A stretch of 64,000 nucleotides of DNA. Source: Sphingobium sp. MI1205 (GTDB lineage Bacteria > Pseudomonadota > Alphaproteobacteria > Sphingomonadales > Sphingomonadaceae). This document shows positions 53,715 through 62,249 of the stretch, piece after piece. Location of the stretch: positions 191,501 through 255,500 of the forward strand of contig NZ_CP005188.1 of the NCBI RefSeq assembly GCF_001563285.1, written 5' to 3'. The translations under genes were made by a program, and so were the position numbers. Every line of letters begins with the position of its first letter. Position 1 is the first letter of the stretch. The notes beneath the pieces are model-generated. The model did not search any database, was not told the DNA's origin, and saw nothing but the letters and a program-made list of their open reading frames with translations.

Positions 53715-54046
53715 TACGACACTGACGATCGGCCAGCGGGCGGCCCGAAGCGGTCGCAGAGCATGTCGATCAGCTTGCGAACGTCGTCATCGGCCAGGCT
53801 GTAGTAGATCGTCGTGCCGTCGCGGCGGGTCTTGACCAGGCCGCCTTCGCGCAGCCGCCCCAGATGCTGGGAGACGCTGGATTGCGATTGCCCGCACAAC
53901 TCCACCATTTGCCCGACCGAAAACTCACCTTGCGTCAGCCGGCAAAGTATCAGCAACCGCTGTTCGTTCGCGACCAGCTTCAGCACGTTCGCGGCATAGG
54001 CGGCGTGCTTCACGAGTTCAGCAAGGGGCGTATCGAGGGGCATCAT
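53714..54046 (-). CDS. ArsR-family regulator, BigR/SqrR-like persulfide sensor
   Basis: A 110-residue winged-helix repressor: LKLVANEQRLLILCRLTQGE, recognition helix SQSSVSQHLGRLREGGLV (~54-71), wing TRRDGTTIYYSLAD. Cys35 (ILC) and Cys97 (MLCDRF) lie where BigR and SqrR carry the pair that forms a tri- or tetrasulfide link under sulfide stress; a third Cys is at 51. This match of positions is by inference. It overlaps the RND gene (ATGA). Genes for SQR and rhodanese in the same divergent module support a sulfide or persulfide signal. Confidence 0.85.
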   Translation of the reverse strand: MMPLDTPLAELVKHAAYAANVLKLVANEQRLLILCRLTQGEFSVGQMVELCGQSQSSVSQHLGRLREGGLVKTRRDGTTIYYSLADDDVRKLIDMLCDRFGPPAGRSSVS

Positions 54047-57000
54047 CTGGTCGCGGGCTTTCCGTCATCTCGAAGCACAATGTAAATGGCCGGAATAACC
54101 AGCACGGTCAGCAGCGTCGAGGATGCAAGACCGAACAGCAGCGAAATTGCGAGGCCCTGAAAGATCGGGTCGGTAAGAATTACGGCGGCGCCGATCATGG
54201 CGGCCGCAGCGGTCAGCACGATCGGCTTGAACCTGATCGTTCCCGCTTCGAGCAATACATCGCGCAGGGACTTATCGGGCGTCGCCGTGTGCCGGATAAA
54301 ATCGACCAGCAGGATCGAGTTGCGCACGATGATGCCCGCGAGCGCGATGAAGCCGATCATCGAGGTCGCCGTAAACGGCGCGCGGAACAGCATATGGCCG
54401 ATGACGATGCCGACCAGGGTCAGCGGCACTGGCGTCAGGATGACCAGCGGCAGGCGGAAGCTTCGAAATTGCGCCACGACAAGAATATAGATGCCGAGCA
54501 GCGCCACCATGAAGGCACCGCCCATGTCGCGGAACGTGACCCAGGTGATCTCCCATTCGCCGTCCCAGAGGATGGATGCCACGCTTTCATCCTCTGGCTG
54601 CCCATTGAGGCGGATTTCCGGCTTCGCCAGCCCCTTGGCCGCCCAATCATAGTCGTTCACTGCGCGATCGACCGCCAACATTCCATAGATCGGCGCTTCA
54701 TAGGCGCCAGCGAGCTCGGCCGTCACCATGTCGGCATAGCGGCCATCGCGGCGGAAGATGGCAGGACTTCCTGTCTCGGTGCGGACATCGACCACGGCGC
54801 CCAAGTCGACTAACTCGCCGCCGGGCGTCTGCGCAACCGGCGTGCTCGAAAGGGCCTGCGTCCAGCTCCGATCCTTTTGCTCGAGCGCGATGGTGATCGG
54901 GAGCGGCGTGCGCCCGTCGCCGCGCGGTGCGTAGCCCACGGTCTGGCTGCCCAGGAGCATGCCGATGCTGTCGGCGATCTGGCGCTGCGAGAGGCCATAA
55001 TAGTCGAGGCGGTCGCGCTGGATGTCGAGGCGCACCTTGGGCCGCGGCGTGCCAAAGCTGTTATCGACGTCGACGATGTAGGGAACGGACCTGAAGATCT
55101 TCTCCAGCTCGGTCGCCGTCTTCTGGCGGGTTGCGGCATCGGGGCCATAGACCTCGGCGAGCAGCGTCGCGAGCACCGGCGGTCCCGGCGGCGTCTCGAC
55201 CACCTTGATCGAAGCGCCCGCGGAAAGTTTCAGCGCCTTCAATCGCTGCCGAAGATCGAGCGCGATCTCGTGGCTCGACCGGCTGCGGTCGCCCTTGGGC
55301 AGCAACGTCACCATCACGTCGCCCTGTTCTGGCTGCGCGCGCAGGAAATAGTGCCGGACAAGACCGTTGAAATTGAACGGCGCCGACGTGCCGACATAGG
55401 CCTCCATCGACGTCGCTTCCGGCAGGCCTCGCACGATGCCAGCGACATCCTCCAGCACACGGCCCGTGCTTTCGAGCGCCGTGCCTTCGGGCATGTCGAC
55501 CACCACCTGAACCTCCGACTTGTTGTCGAACGGCAGCAGCTTCACGGTGACGGCCTTGAAATAGAACATCGAGCAGGCAACGAGCGTTGCCACGCCCACC
55601 CCGATCAGGAAATTGCGTGCTGACTTTCGCGTATCGATCACGCGATGCGCGACGCGGGCATAGAGCTGGCCCAGCTTACCGCCGCTCTCGTCATGGCCGT
55701 GGCCATTGGCCAGCGTCCGCCTCGCGAACCGGATCATCAACCATGGCGCGATGACCACTGCGACGAAGAAGGAAAAGATCATCGCGGCCGAAGCGTTGAC
55801 CGGAATCGGCGCCATATACGGTCCCATCAACCCCGAAACGAACAACATGGGAAGCAGCGCAGCAACGACAGTCAAGGTGGCGACAACGGTCGGATTGCCC
55901 ACTTCGGCCACGGCCTCGATCGCCGCCTGCGTCCGGCTTCGATCATCGTCCATCGCCCAATGGCGGGCGATATTCTCGATCATGACGATCGCATCGTCCA
56001 CGAGGATGCCGATCGAGAAGATGAGCGCGAACAGGCTGACGCGGTTGATCGTGTAGCCCATGAGGTTCGACGCGAACATGGTGAGCAGGATCGTCGTCGG
56101 GATGACCACGGCGGTCACGCCAGCCTCGCGCCATCCGATCGCGAAGCCGATCAGCACGACGATGGAAACGGTCGCCAGCGCCAGGTGGAACAGCAGTTCG
56201 TTGGCCTTCTCGTTGGCCGTCTCGCCATAGTTGCGGGTAACGGCGACCTCGACATCATCGGGGATGAGCCTGCCCTTGAGTTTTTCGACGCGCTCAAGGA
56301 TGGCGTCGGATACGACCACGGCATTGGCCCCGGCGCGCTTGGCGAAGGCGATGCTGACAGCGGGCGCGGAATTCCATTTGCCGTTCTCCGCCTTTGCCCA
56401 GCGCCACGCTCGGGCCTGATCCTCACGCGGCCCTTGGCTGACACTAGCGATGTCGCGCAGATAGACGGGGGCGCCGGTGCCGGACCGTACGGTCAAGAGC
56501 CCCACTTCTTGCGCCGACGATAGTGTGCGGCCCGCAGTCACGCCGACCGCCTTGCCGTCCTCGCGAATATTGCCCAGCGGGAAGCTACGGTTGGCTTCGC
56601 TCGCAGCCTCGATCACGCTGCCCAGAGGCACGCCATATTGGCGCAGCTTCGCAGGGTCCGGCGCGATGCGGATTTCTTCGGGACCTCCGCCGACGAGAAA
56701 GGTGAGCCCGACATTGTCGACCTTGGCGATCTCGGTGCGCAGCTTCGAGGCCAGCTCATAGAGGCTAGCGTCGTTCCACTGGCCGACCGCGCCGGGTTTG
56801 GGCGAGAGCGTCAGCACGACGGCGGGCACATCGTTGATGCCGCGCACCGTCACTTTGGGATCGGGAATACCGACGGGCTTCCTGTCCCAATTGGCGCGCA
56901 GCTTCTCCTCGATGCGGATCGACGCGTCCTCGGGATCTGACCCCACAAGGAAGCGGGCCGTCACCATCACGCCATCGTCCTGCGCCTGGGTATAGACATG

Positions 57001-57249
57001 CTCTACGCCGTCCACGCTCTTGACGATCGTCTCCAGCGGGATACCAACCAATTCGGTGGCATCGGTGGCGGAAAGGCCTGGGGCCATGACCTGGATGTCC
57101 ACCATCGGCACGCTGATCTGCGGTTCCTCCTCCCGGGGGATGGAAAGAAGAGCCAGCAGACCAACGGCGATCGCCGCGAGGAGAAACAGCGGCGTCAGGG
57201 GCGAGGCAATGGTGGCCTTGGTGAGGCGGCCGGAGATGCCGAGATTCAT
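54043..57249 (-). CDS. RND-family efflux permease (inner-membrane pump)
   Basis: A 1068-residue proton-driven pump with the RND layout: helix 1 (LTPLFLLAAIAVGLLALLSIP), large periplasmic loop to ~330, helices 2-6, second loop ~560-860, helices 8-12. Conserved acidic residues in helix 4 are visible in SIGILVDDAIVMIENIARHW. The N-terminal PREEEPQISVPMVDIQVMAPGLS segment, and the short length of the first loop, place it in the HAE1-like or uncharacterised branch rather than a Cus-type metal pump (no Met cluster noted). It overlaps its adaptor gene (ATGA) upstream and the ArsR gene downstream. The substrate is unknown; context suggests a reactive sulfur species, thiol conjugate or toxic compound. 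Confidence 0.93.
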   Translation of the reverse strand: MNLGISGRLTKATIASPLTPLFLLAAIAVGLLALLSIPREEEPQISVPMVDIQVMAPGLSATDATELVGIPLETIVKSVDGVEHVYTQAQDDGVMVTARFLVGSDPEDASIRIEEKLRANWDRKPVGIPDPKVTVRGINDVPAVVLTLSPKPGAVGQWNDASLYELASKLRTEIAKVDNVGLTFLVGGGPEEIRIAPDPAKLRQYGVPLGSVIEAASEANRSFPLGNIREDGKAVGVTAGRTLSSAQEVGLLTVRSGTGAPVYLRDIASVSQGPREDQARAWRWAKAENGKWNSAPAVSIAFAKRAGANAVVVSDAILERVEKLKGRLIPDDVEVAVTRNYGETANEKANELLFHLALATVSIVVLIGFAIGWREAGVTAVVIPTTILLTMFASNLMGYTINRVSLFALIFSIGILVDDAIVMIENIARHWAMDDDRSRTQAAIEAVAEVGNPTVVATLTVVAALLPMLFVSGLMGPYMAPIPVNASAAMIFSFFVAVVIAPWLMIRFARRTLANGHGHDESGGKLGQLYARVAHRVIDTRKSARNFLIGVGVATLVACSMFYFKAVTVKLLPFDNKSEVQVVVDMPEGTALESTGRVLEDVAGIVRGLPEATSMEAYVGTSAPFNFNGLVRHYFLRAQPEQGDVMVTLLPKGDRSRSSHEIALDLRQRLKALKLSAGASIKVVETPPGPPVLATLLAEVYGPDAATRQKTATELEKIFRSVPYIVDVDNSFGTPRPKVRLDIQRDRLDYYGLSQRQIADSIGMLLGSQTVGYAPRGDGRTPLPITIALEQKDRSWTQALSSTPVAQTPGGELVDLGAVVDVRTETGSPAIFRRDGRYADMVTAELAGAYEAPIYGMLAVDRAVNDYDWAAKGLAKPEIRLNGQPEDESVASILWDGEWEITWVTFRDMGGAFMVALLGIYILVVAQFRSFRLPLVILTPVPLTLVGIVIGHMLFRAPFTATSMIGFIALAGIIVRNSILLVDFIRHTATPDKSLRDVLLEAGTIRFKPIVLTAAAAMIGAAVILTDPIFQGLAISLLFGLASSTLLTVLVIPAIYIVLRDDGKPATR

Positions 57250-58307
57250 TGGCGGCTTGCCTTGGCAGGCTTACCGGGGACAAACAGCATGTCGCCGGCG
57301 GACACGCCGCTCAATATCTCGACCAGGGTAGGATCGGCCGTTGGCGCGATCTGCACCGGCACCATGCTGAGACGCTTGCCTTCGCTCACCACCTGAACCT
57401 GATCTATCCCGTAGTGCGTGGTGACGTATTGACGCGGCACGACCAACGCCTTGCGCCTGCCGACCTCGACCGAAGCACTCACGCGGCGGCCGATAAATCG
57501 CGTTGAGAGACCCGGCAGCGTCGCATCGGCGCGAACCTGGCCTGCGGTGATCGCAGGATAGACCTGCGTTACGCTGCCTTCGTGCGACCCGGAAGGCACC
57601 CCGGCAACTTGTAAAGCTGCATCATTGACGATCACGCGGGCACCGGGGCGAACCTGTCCTGCAACCGATTCAGGCAGCATCAGGCGCAAGACCGGCGGGC
57701 CGGCGGTGACGGTTGCAATCGACATGCCCGGCGCGACCGCGGAGCCCGCCGGAATGTCTGCGCGCAACACGCGGCCGCTTGCCGGCGCAATCACCGCGCC
57801 CTGTCCCGCGACGCTGGCGCTCGCGCCCTGCTGCGCGCGGGCGGCGGCGACCTGCGCGTCGGCTGCGCGCGCGGTAGCCACGGCCTGATCCAGGCGCGCC
57901 TTGGCATAGACGCCGTTGTTGTAGAGGTCGCGGATGCGAGCGAGATCGGCATTGGCGCGCGCGGCCTCCGCCTGCGCCGCGGCGGCTTGCGCACCATAAG
58001 CGCTCGTCTCATAGCCAAGCCGCGAGTCGACGATCATGCCGATGCGCTGGCCCTTCTGTACCGTGTCTCCGGCCCGTACCGAAAGGGAAGTCAATATGCC
58101 GGGAATGCGAGCAAGCACCTCGGCTTGATCGCGCGTGGCGATCTCCGCACCCACGGCTTTCATATCGGCGATGTCTTTCGGCGCGAGTCGCACCATATTC
58201 CCGGCAGGCAGCGTAGCTACTGCCTCATCGCGTTCCGGCTGACTGCCGCACGCCGATAGCGCCAGCGCGGCGCTTGCCAAAAAAAGCCACTTGCCCATGC
58301 CGTTCAT
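57246..58307 (-). CDS. RND efflux adaptor (periplasmic membrane-fusion lipoprotein)
   Basis: Connects the inner-membrane pump to TolC. The 353-residue protein starts with a lipoprotein signal (FLASAALALSACGS, lipid on Cys ~20), then a lipoyl domain (ARIPGILTSLSVRAGDTVQKG), an Ala-rich alpha-hairpin (~105-165), the second lipoyl half and a beta-barrel domain ending with VVPRQYVTTHYG. It overlaps the pump gene by four bases and follows the rhodanese gene by 30 bp. Confidence 0.92.
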   Translation of the reverse strand: MNGMGKWLFLASAALALSACGSQPERDEAVATLPAGNMVRLAPKDIADMKAVGAEIATRDQAEVLARIPGILTSLSVRAGDTVQKGQRIGMIVDSRLGYETSAYGAQAAAAQAEAARANADLARIRDLYNNGVYAKARLDQAVATARAADAQVAAARAQQGASASVAGQGAVIAPASGRVLRADIPAGSAVAPGMSIATVTAGPPVLRLMLPESVAGQVRPGARVIVNDAALQVAGVPSGSHEGSVTQVYPAITAGQVRADATLPGLSTRFIGRRVSASVEVGRRKALVVPRQYVTTHYGIDQVQVVSEGKRLSMVPVQIAPTADPTLVEILSGVSAGDMLFVPGKPAKASRQ

Positions 58308-58337
58308 ACCCTTCTTCCGGCCCTTTCTTAGGCGCGC

Positions 58338-58676
58338 TTAGCTACCGATCACCGGCAGTCCGGCGTCTTTCCAGGCGCCGATACCGCCGGCGAGATGCGT
58401 GTCGATCGCGCTCTGGGCCTGCGCGCATTGGTCAAGCGCCTGCCCGGAACGTCGCCCGCCCGCGCATTGCAGCACGACCGTCCGACCTTCGGGATCAGGG
58501 ATGTTACGAGGTGCAAAGCCCGATAGCGGCATGTTTAATGCCCCTGCGATGTGACCGGTGGCGAATTCGCTGGCCTCGCGCACGTCGATCAACAGCGCTT
58601 TGCCGTCCTTCAGCATGGCGTTCAACTCAACGGGGCTGATCTCGCGGTGCACAGCACGTTTCTTAAATCCGAACAT
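58338..58676 (-). CDS. Rhodanese-domain sulfurtransferase
   Basis: Transfers sulfane sulfur between thiols. The 112-residue single-domain protein starts at ATG 58676 (FGFKKRAVHREISPVELN), after GAAAGAGGG; a longer frame to 58805 would run through the operator region. It has LLIDVREASEFATGHIAGALNMP and the active-site loop LQCAGGRRSGQALDQ, the catalytic Cys being ~76. It is the first gene of the minus-strand arm of the module. It lacks a signal peptide, so it acts in the cytoplasm. Confidence 0.92.
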   Translation of the reverse strand: MFGFKKRAVHREISPVELNAMLKDGKALLIDVREASEFATGHIAGALNMPLSGFAPRNIPDPEGRTVVLQCAGGRRSGQALDQCAQAQSAIDTHLAGGIGAWKDAGLPVIGS

Positions 58677-58703
58677 GGGACCCTCTTTCAGTTTGTGGAT
58701 TGC

Positions 58704-58725
58704 ATATAACGTGTAATGATTATAT
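58704..58725. promoter_or_regulatory. AT-rich inverted repeat, candidate operator of the BigR-like regulator
   Basis: ATATAA (58704-58709) and TTATAT (58720-58725) flank a 10-base spacer, with outer ATTG (58699-58702) and CAAT (58730-58733) also complementary. It lies between the divergent rhodanese (58676) and SQR (58759) genes, in a stretch far richer in A and T than its surroundings. It is like BigR-type operators in being AT-rich and dyad-symmetric; binding is inferred. Confidence 0.55.
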
Positions 58726-58758
58726 AAGTCAATGTCATTGAATGAGGAAGGGCCGCAG

Positions 58759-60036
58759 ATGGGCAAGCCGTTGATCGTGGTGTTGGGAGCTGGCCTGGGA
58801 GGCACGATCGCCTCCTATGAGATCAAGGCCGCCGTCAAAGACCGCGCGGACGTGATGACGGTATCCGATACGGACACCTACAGCTTCATCCCGTCCAACC
58901 CATGGGTCGCCGTTCGCTGGCGCAAGCCGGAAGCGATACAGGTCCATCTCCCTCCGGTGTTCGCGAAGAAGAAGATCGGTTTTACCTCCATCGGCGCAAA
59001 GCGACTCCATGCGAGCGAAAAGCGCCTCGAACTCAATGACGGAACATCAATCACTTACGACTATCTCGTAATCGCAACGGGTCCCGATCTGGCCTTCGAC
59101 GAGATCGAAGGGCTGGGACCGCAAGGCCATACCGTCTCGGTTTGCCAGACTGCCCATGCCGCCCATGCGGCCGACGCCTTCGATGCCTTCGTGGAGAACC
59201 CCGGCCCGATCGTTGTTGGCGCGGTCCAGGGCGCTTCCTGCTACGGTCCGGCCTACGAATTCGCGCTGATCCTCGACACCGAGCTTCGCCGCCGCAAGAT
59301 CCGTGACAAGGTGCCGATGACCTTTGTCACCGCCGAACCCTATATCGGGCATCTCGGCCTCGATGGCGTCGGCGATACCAAGTCGTTGCTCGAAAGCGAG
59401 ATGCGCAATCGTCACATTAAATGGATCACCAATGCGCGCGTGTCCAAAGTCGAAGCCGGACTCATGCATGTCGAGGAAGTGGGCGACGAGGGCGCGGTCA
59501 AGAAAACGCACGATCTGCCGTTCGGCTACTCGATGATGCTCCCCGCCTTTCGGGGTGTCCCCGCCGTGCGCGACATCGAAGGTCTGACCAACCCGCGCGG
59601 CTTCATCATCATCGACAAGCACCAGCGCAATCCCGCCTTTCCCGAAATCTTCGCGCTCGGCGTCTGCGTTGCCATTCCGCCCACGGGTCCGACCCCCGTA
59701 CCGGTCGGTGTGCCCAAGACCGGCTTCATGATCGAGAGCATGGTGACGGCAACCGCCGCCAACCTCGCGTCGATCCTCGAAGGCAAGGAGCCGACGGCCC
59801 AAGCGACGTGGAACGCCGTCTGCCTTGCCGATTTCGGTGACGGCGGCGTGGCCTTCGTCGCGCAGCCCCAGATTCCGCCGCGCAATGTTAATTGGGCCTC
59901 CAGCGGCAAATGGGTTCATTTGGCCAAGATCGGCTTCGAGAAATATTTCCTGCGCAAGGTCCGCAAGGGCGAGAGCGAGCCATTTTATGAAAGCCTCGCG
60001 CTCCATGTCATGGGCATCCGCAAGCTGCGTTTCTGA
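58759..60036 (+). CDS. sqr: Sulfide:quinone reductase-like FAD-dependent oxidoreductase
   Basis: Predicted to oxidise sulfide to sulfane sulfur, passing electrons to quinone. The 425-residue protein starts at ATG 58759 after GAGGAAGG (58742-58749); an ATG 27 bases upstream is possible. Motifs: IVVLGAGLGGTIASYEIK (FAD-binding, ~5-22), SFIPSNPWVAV, YDYLVIATGPDLAFDEI and IFALGVCVAIPPTGPTPVPVGVPKTGFMIE near the C-terminus. Cysteines at ASCYGPAYEF (~160) and LGVCVA (~305) fit the redox-active pair of SQR types. Flavocytochrome c flavoprotein is an alternative name, but no cytochrome partner is adjacent. It starts the plus-strand arm with DUF2892 and TolC. Confidence 0.88.
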   Translation: MGKPLIVVLGAGLGGTIASYEIKAAVKDRADVMTVSDTDTYSFIPSNPWVAVRWRKPEAIQVHLPPVFAKKKIGFTSIGAKRLHASEKRLELNDGTSITYDYLVIATGPDLAFDEIEGLGPQGHTVSVCQTAHAAHAADAFDAFVENPGPIVVGAVQGASCYGPAYEFALILDTELRRRKIRDKVPMTFVTAEPYIGHLGLDGVGDTKSLLESEMRNRHIKWITNARVSKVEAGLMHVEEVGDEGAVKKTHDLPFGYSMMLPAFRGVPAVRDIEGLTNPRGFIIIDKHQRNPAFPEIFALGVCVAIPPTGPTPVPVGVPKTGFMIESMVTATAANLASILEGKEPTAQATWNAVCLADFGDGGVAFVAQPQIPPRNVNWASSGKWVHLAKIGFEKYFLRKVRKGESEPFYESLALHVMGIRKLRF

Positions 60037-60063
60037 TCTTCCTCGAGTGAAGGAGTGTAAAAA

Positions 60064-60267
60064 ATGACTCTCGATCGTGCCGTGATGACATTCGCCGGAT
60101 GTGTTGTGCTGCTTGGCGTCGTCCTGTCGCTCACCGTCCATCCATGGTGGATCGCGCTGACCGCATTTGCGGGCCTCAATATGATCCAGGCGAGCTTCAC
60201 CGGCTTCTGCCCCGCCGCGATGCTGTTCAAGGCGCTCGGCGTTCGTCCGGGGACTGCCTTCAAATGA
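60064..60267 (+). CDS. DUF2892 inner-membrane protein (YgaP-tail-like)
   Basis: A 67-residue protein with two helices (TFAGCVVLLGVVLSLTV and WWIALTAFAGLNMIQASFTGF) ending FCPAAMLFKALGV. It matches the DUF2892 domain, which in E. coli YgaP is fused to a rhodanese. Here rhodanese and DUF2892 are separate genes on the two arms of the same module. Family members are thought to help move or handle sulfur anions; this is not proven. It follows SQR by 27 bp and overlaps tolC. Confidence 0.88.
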   Translation: MTLDRAVMTFAGCVVLLGVVLSLTVHPWWIALTAFAGLNMIQASFTGFCPAAMLFKALGVRPGTAFK

Positions 60268-61523
60268 TCCTCAATCGGTCGATCCGCCTCTTGGCTTGCC
60301 TGCTCGCGAGCGTCGCCATGCCAGCGCAGGCGACCACGCTGGAAGAGGCGATCGCGGCCGCGATGAACCATGCGCCCGAGATCGAGGCGGCGAGCGCCGA
60401 TGCCGATGCAGCCGATGCCCGGATCCAGGAAGCCAGAGGTCAGGGTCTCCCCAGCGCGACGCTAAGCGGGACAATCGGCTATGGCCGCCTCGATCCACAG
60501 GGCTTTTTCGGACTTCCGGCAGCGAACGTCACCCCGCGCGCGGCGCAACTCACCATCGAGCAGCCTCTCTATATGGGTGGTCGGGTCAGCGCCGGGATCG
60601 AGCAGGCCAGAGCCGGGAGCGAAGCGGCACGCGCGGGTGAGACCATGACGCGCAGCCAGATCCTCGTCGCGACGGTCCAGGCTTATGGCGACGTGCTGAC
60701 CACACATCGCACGGTCACGCTCTACGAACAGATGGTACGGCAGATGGAGGAGATCCAGCGCCAGGCCCGTCTCCGCTTCAAGGCCGGCGAAAGTCCCAAC
60801 ACCGACGTCGCGCAGGCTGCTGCCCGCCTTGCTGAAGCGCAGGCCGCGCTTGAAGGCGCGCGCGGCCATGCCGCCTCGGTCGATGCCCGGTTCACCAACC
60901 TGACCGGCCTCGTGCCGCAGGACCTTCAGCCAATTCCGGCAAATCCCGCCATCCCGGCCTCACTCGATGAAGCGCTCGACATCGCGCGGGCGAATAACCC
61001 TGCCGTCGCTCAGGCGGAAGCGGCATTGAAAGCCACGCGGGCTGGCGCAAGAGGGGCGCGGGCCGAACGCCTGCCCACGGTGGGAGCGTTCGCTGAAGGC
61101 TCGACGGTTCGCGATCAGTTCTTCCCCGATTACCGCGCCGATGGCGCAACGGTCGGGGTGCGGGCGCGGTGGCAGTTATTTTCGGGCGGGCGCGTTTCGG
61201 CGAAGATCGCAGAATCCAACAGTGCGGTCAGGGCCGCCGATGCGCGGGTGCGCGCCGCGCGATCCGCCGTTGATGAACAGACGATCAGCGCCTTTCAGGG
61301 CGTGCGATCCGCCGTGCTGGTCGAAGCCGCCGCCGCAAGCCAGGCCCTTTCCGCAGCACAGGCCCGCGACAGCGTTCGCCACGAGGTACGCGTTGGCATG
61401 AAACCCCAGCTCGATCTGCTCGATGCGGAACGCGAGTCGACCGCTGGGGCGGTGAACGAGGCCAGGGCGCAAAGCGAGCGCATCGTTGCGGCCTATCGGC
61501 TACTCGCGCTGCTTGGGCGCTGA
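60264..61523 (+). CDS. TolC-family outer-membrane efflux channel
   Basis: Outer-membrane component for the RND pump encoded on the other arm. The 419-residue protein starts at ATG 60264, overlapping the DUF2892 stop (ATGA); a much longer frame from 60099 is antisense-like nonsense in the DUF2892 gene. It has a signal peptide (SIRLLACLLASVAMPAQA) and two copies of the OEP repeat with coiled-coil Ala-rich stretches (~100-240 and ~290-410), including RLRFKAGESPNTDVAQAAAR (~172) and VRVGMKPQLDLLDAERE (~375). Pump, adaptor and channel are thus split across divergent transcripts that share one regulatory gap. Confidence 0.92.
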   Translation: MILNRSIRLLACLLASVAMPAQATTLEEAIAAAMNHAPEIEAASADADAADARIQEARGQGLPSATLSGTIGYGRLDPQGFFGLPAANVTPRAAQLTIEQPLYMGGRVSAGIEQARAGSEAARAGETMTRSQILVATVQAYGDVLTTHRTVTLYEQMVRQMEEIQRQARLRFKAGESPNTDVAQAAARLAEAQAALEGARGHAASVDARFTNLTGLVPQDLQPIPANPAIPASLDEALDIARANNPAVAQAEAALKATRAGARGARAERLPTVGAFAEGSTVRDQFFPDYRADGATVGVRARWQLFSGGRVSAKIAESNSAVRAADARVRAARSAVDEQTISAFQGVRSAVLVEAAAASQALSAAQARDSVRHEVRVGMKPQLDLLDAERESTAGAVNEARAQSERIVAAYRLLALLGR

Positions 61524-61923
61524 ATCACATCGCATGGCAAAAGGACAAGCCCGCAAGATCATTAGCCGCTATGTGCTTCGAGCCCACAAGGCGAAGGCGT
61601 TCTCCCAGGGCCAGCCTCGGATCCTGACCGGATTGCGAAAACGCGGCGCGGCCGGGAGGTCCCTCATCGGCGTGCGAAGCGCATCGCCACCCTTGAACAA
61701 GAGGTTGCAGCGGCTCCGACCACCACAGACAAGCTGAAGTTGCTTCCCTCCCTGATCGGGAAACTGAGCGAGGCGTCCATCGGGGACCCTTCGTGGGCAA
61801 GGCGGAAAGATGCAGCTGTCCGGGGCCGCCGCAATCTGAAAGCGGAGACCGGGGCGCGGTAACTCGAGCGGTAACCCGGGAGGGCGACCCGAAGGCCTCT
61901 AAGTCACGAAAGTCTTGAAAATC
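61524..61923. other. 400-bp interval between tolC and tRNA-Gly
   Basis: Apart from the ORF remnant at 61566-61862, I see no gene, repeat or clear terminator. The 60 bases before the tRNA are its downstream flank (the tRNA is on the minus strand). Confidence 0.5.
61566..61862 (+). pseudogene. Start-less ORF remnant next to tRNA-Gly
   Basis: After an in-frame TAG at 61563 the frame stays open for about 98 codons to TAA 61860-61862, with gene-like content (DRIAKTRRGREVPHRRAKRI, then LEQEVAAAPTTTDKLKLLPS and LIGKLSEASIGDPSW). No ATG, GTG or well-placed start precedes the conserved-looking part. A second short frame from ATG 61534 (AKGQARKIISRYVLRAHKAK) overlaps it. I recognise neither. The position beside a tRNA is typical for relics of integrated elements; this is only suggestive. 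Confidence 0.3.
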
Positions 61924-61998
61924 TGGAGCGGGCGAAGGGATTCGAACCCTCGACCCCAACCTTGGCAAGGTTGTGCTCTACCCCTGAGCTACGCCCGC
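61924..61998 (-). tRNA. tRNA-Gly (anticodon GCC)
   Basis: The reverse strand gives a full cloverleaf: acceptor GCGGGCG pairing with CGCCCGC, D arm AGCTCAGGGGTAGAGC, anticodon loop CTTGCCAAG with anticodon GCC, T arm GAGGGTTCGAATCCCTT, discriminator T and an encoded CCA (61924-61926). Glycine tRNA with codon GGC is expected to be abundant in this GC-rich genome. Confidence 0.97.
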
Positions 61999-62249
61999 TC
62001 TGGCGGCCGGAGGATGTCCCTCTCGGCGGGTGAGGCGGGCAACTAGCAGCGGTTATGCACCTGGGCAAGGGAGAAATGGCCGTCGGCGCAAATTTCTTCA
62101 TTCGCGGTCCCGCGCAGCGCTTGGGCGCATTTCGGCTTGGCGCGGCGGGTTGGGCTGCTAGTCTGCGGACTTCAACTTTTCCGGTGGTCCGGGATCATCT
62201 TGGGCTGTGCGGCGTCATATGAACCGGGCCAGCAGCAGGAGGTAGAGCT
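61999..62249. other. Interval between tRNA-Gly and the aldehyde oxidoreductase operon
   Basis: Contains the promoters of the tRNA and probably of the operon. No gene is visible. The ribosome site AGGAGG at 62237-62242 sets the TTG start of the next gene. Confidence 0.5.

Noticed and set aside
53088..53804. Plus-strand 238-codon frame downstream of dps
   Set aside because: Antisense to the decayed Tll0287-like gene, whose minus-strand frame explains the conserved sequence; the plus product is Arg-rich and matches nothing.
54043..57249. Heavy-metal (CusA-type) RND pump
   Set aside because: I did not see the methionine pathway of Cus-type pumps, and the module partners point to sulfur handling rather than copper or silver efflux.
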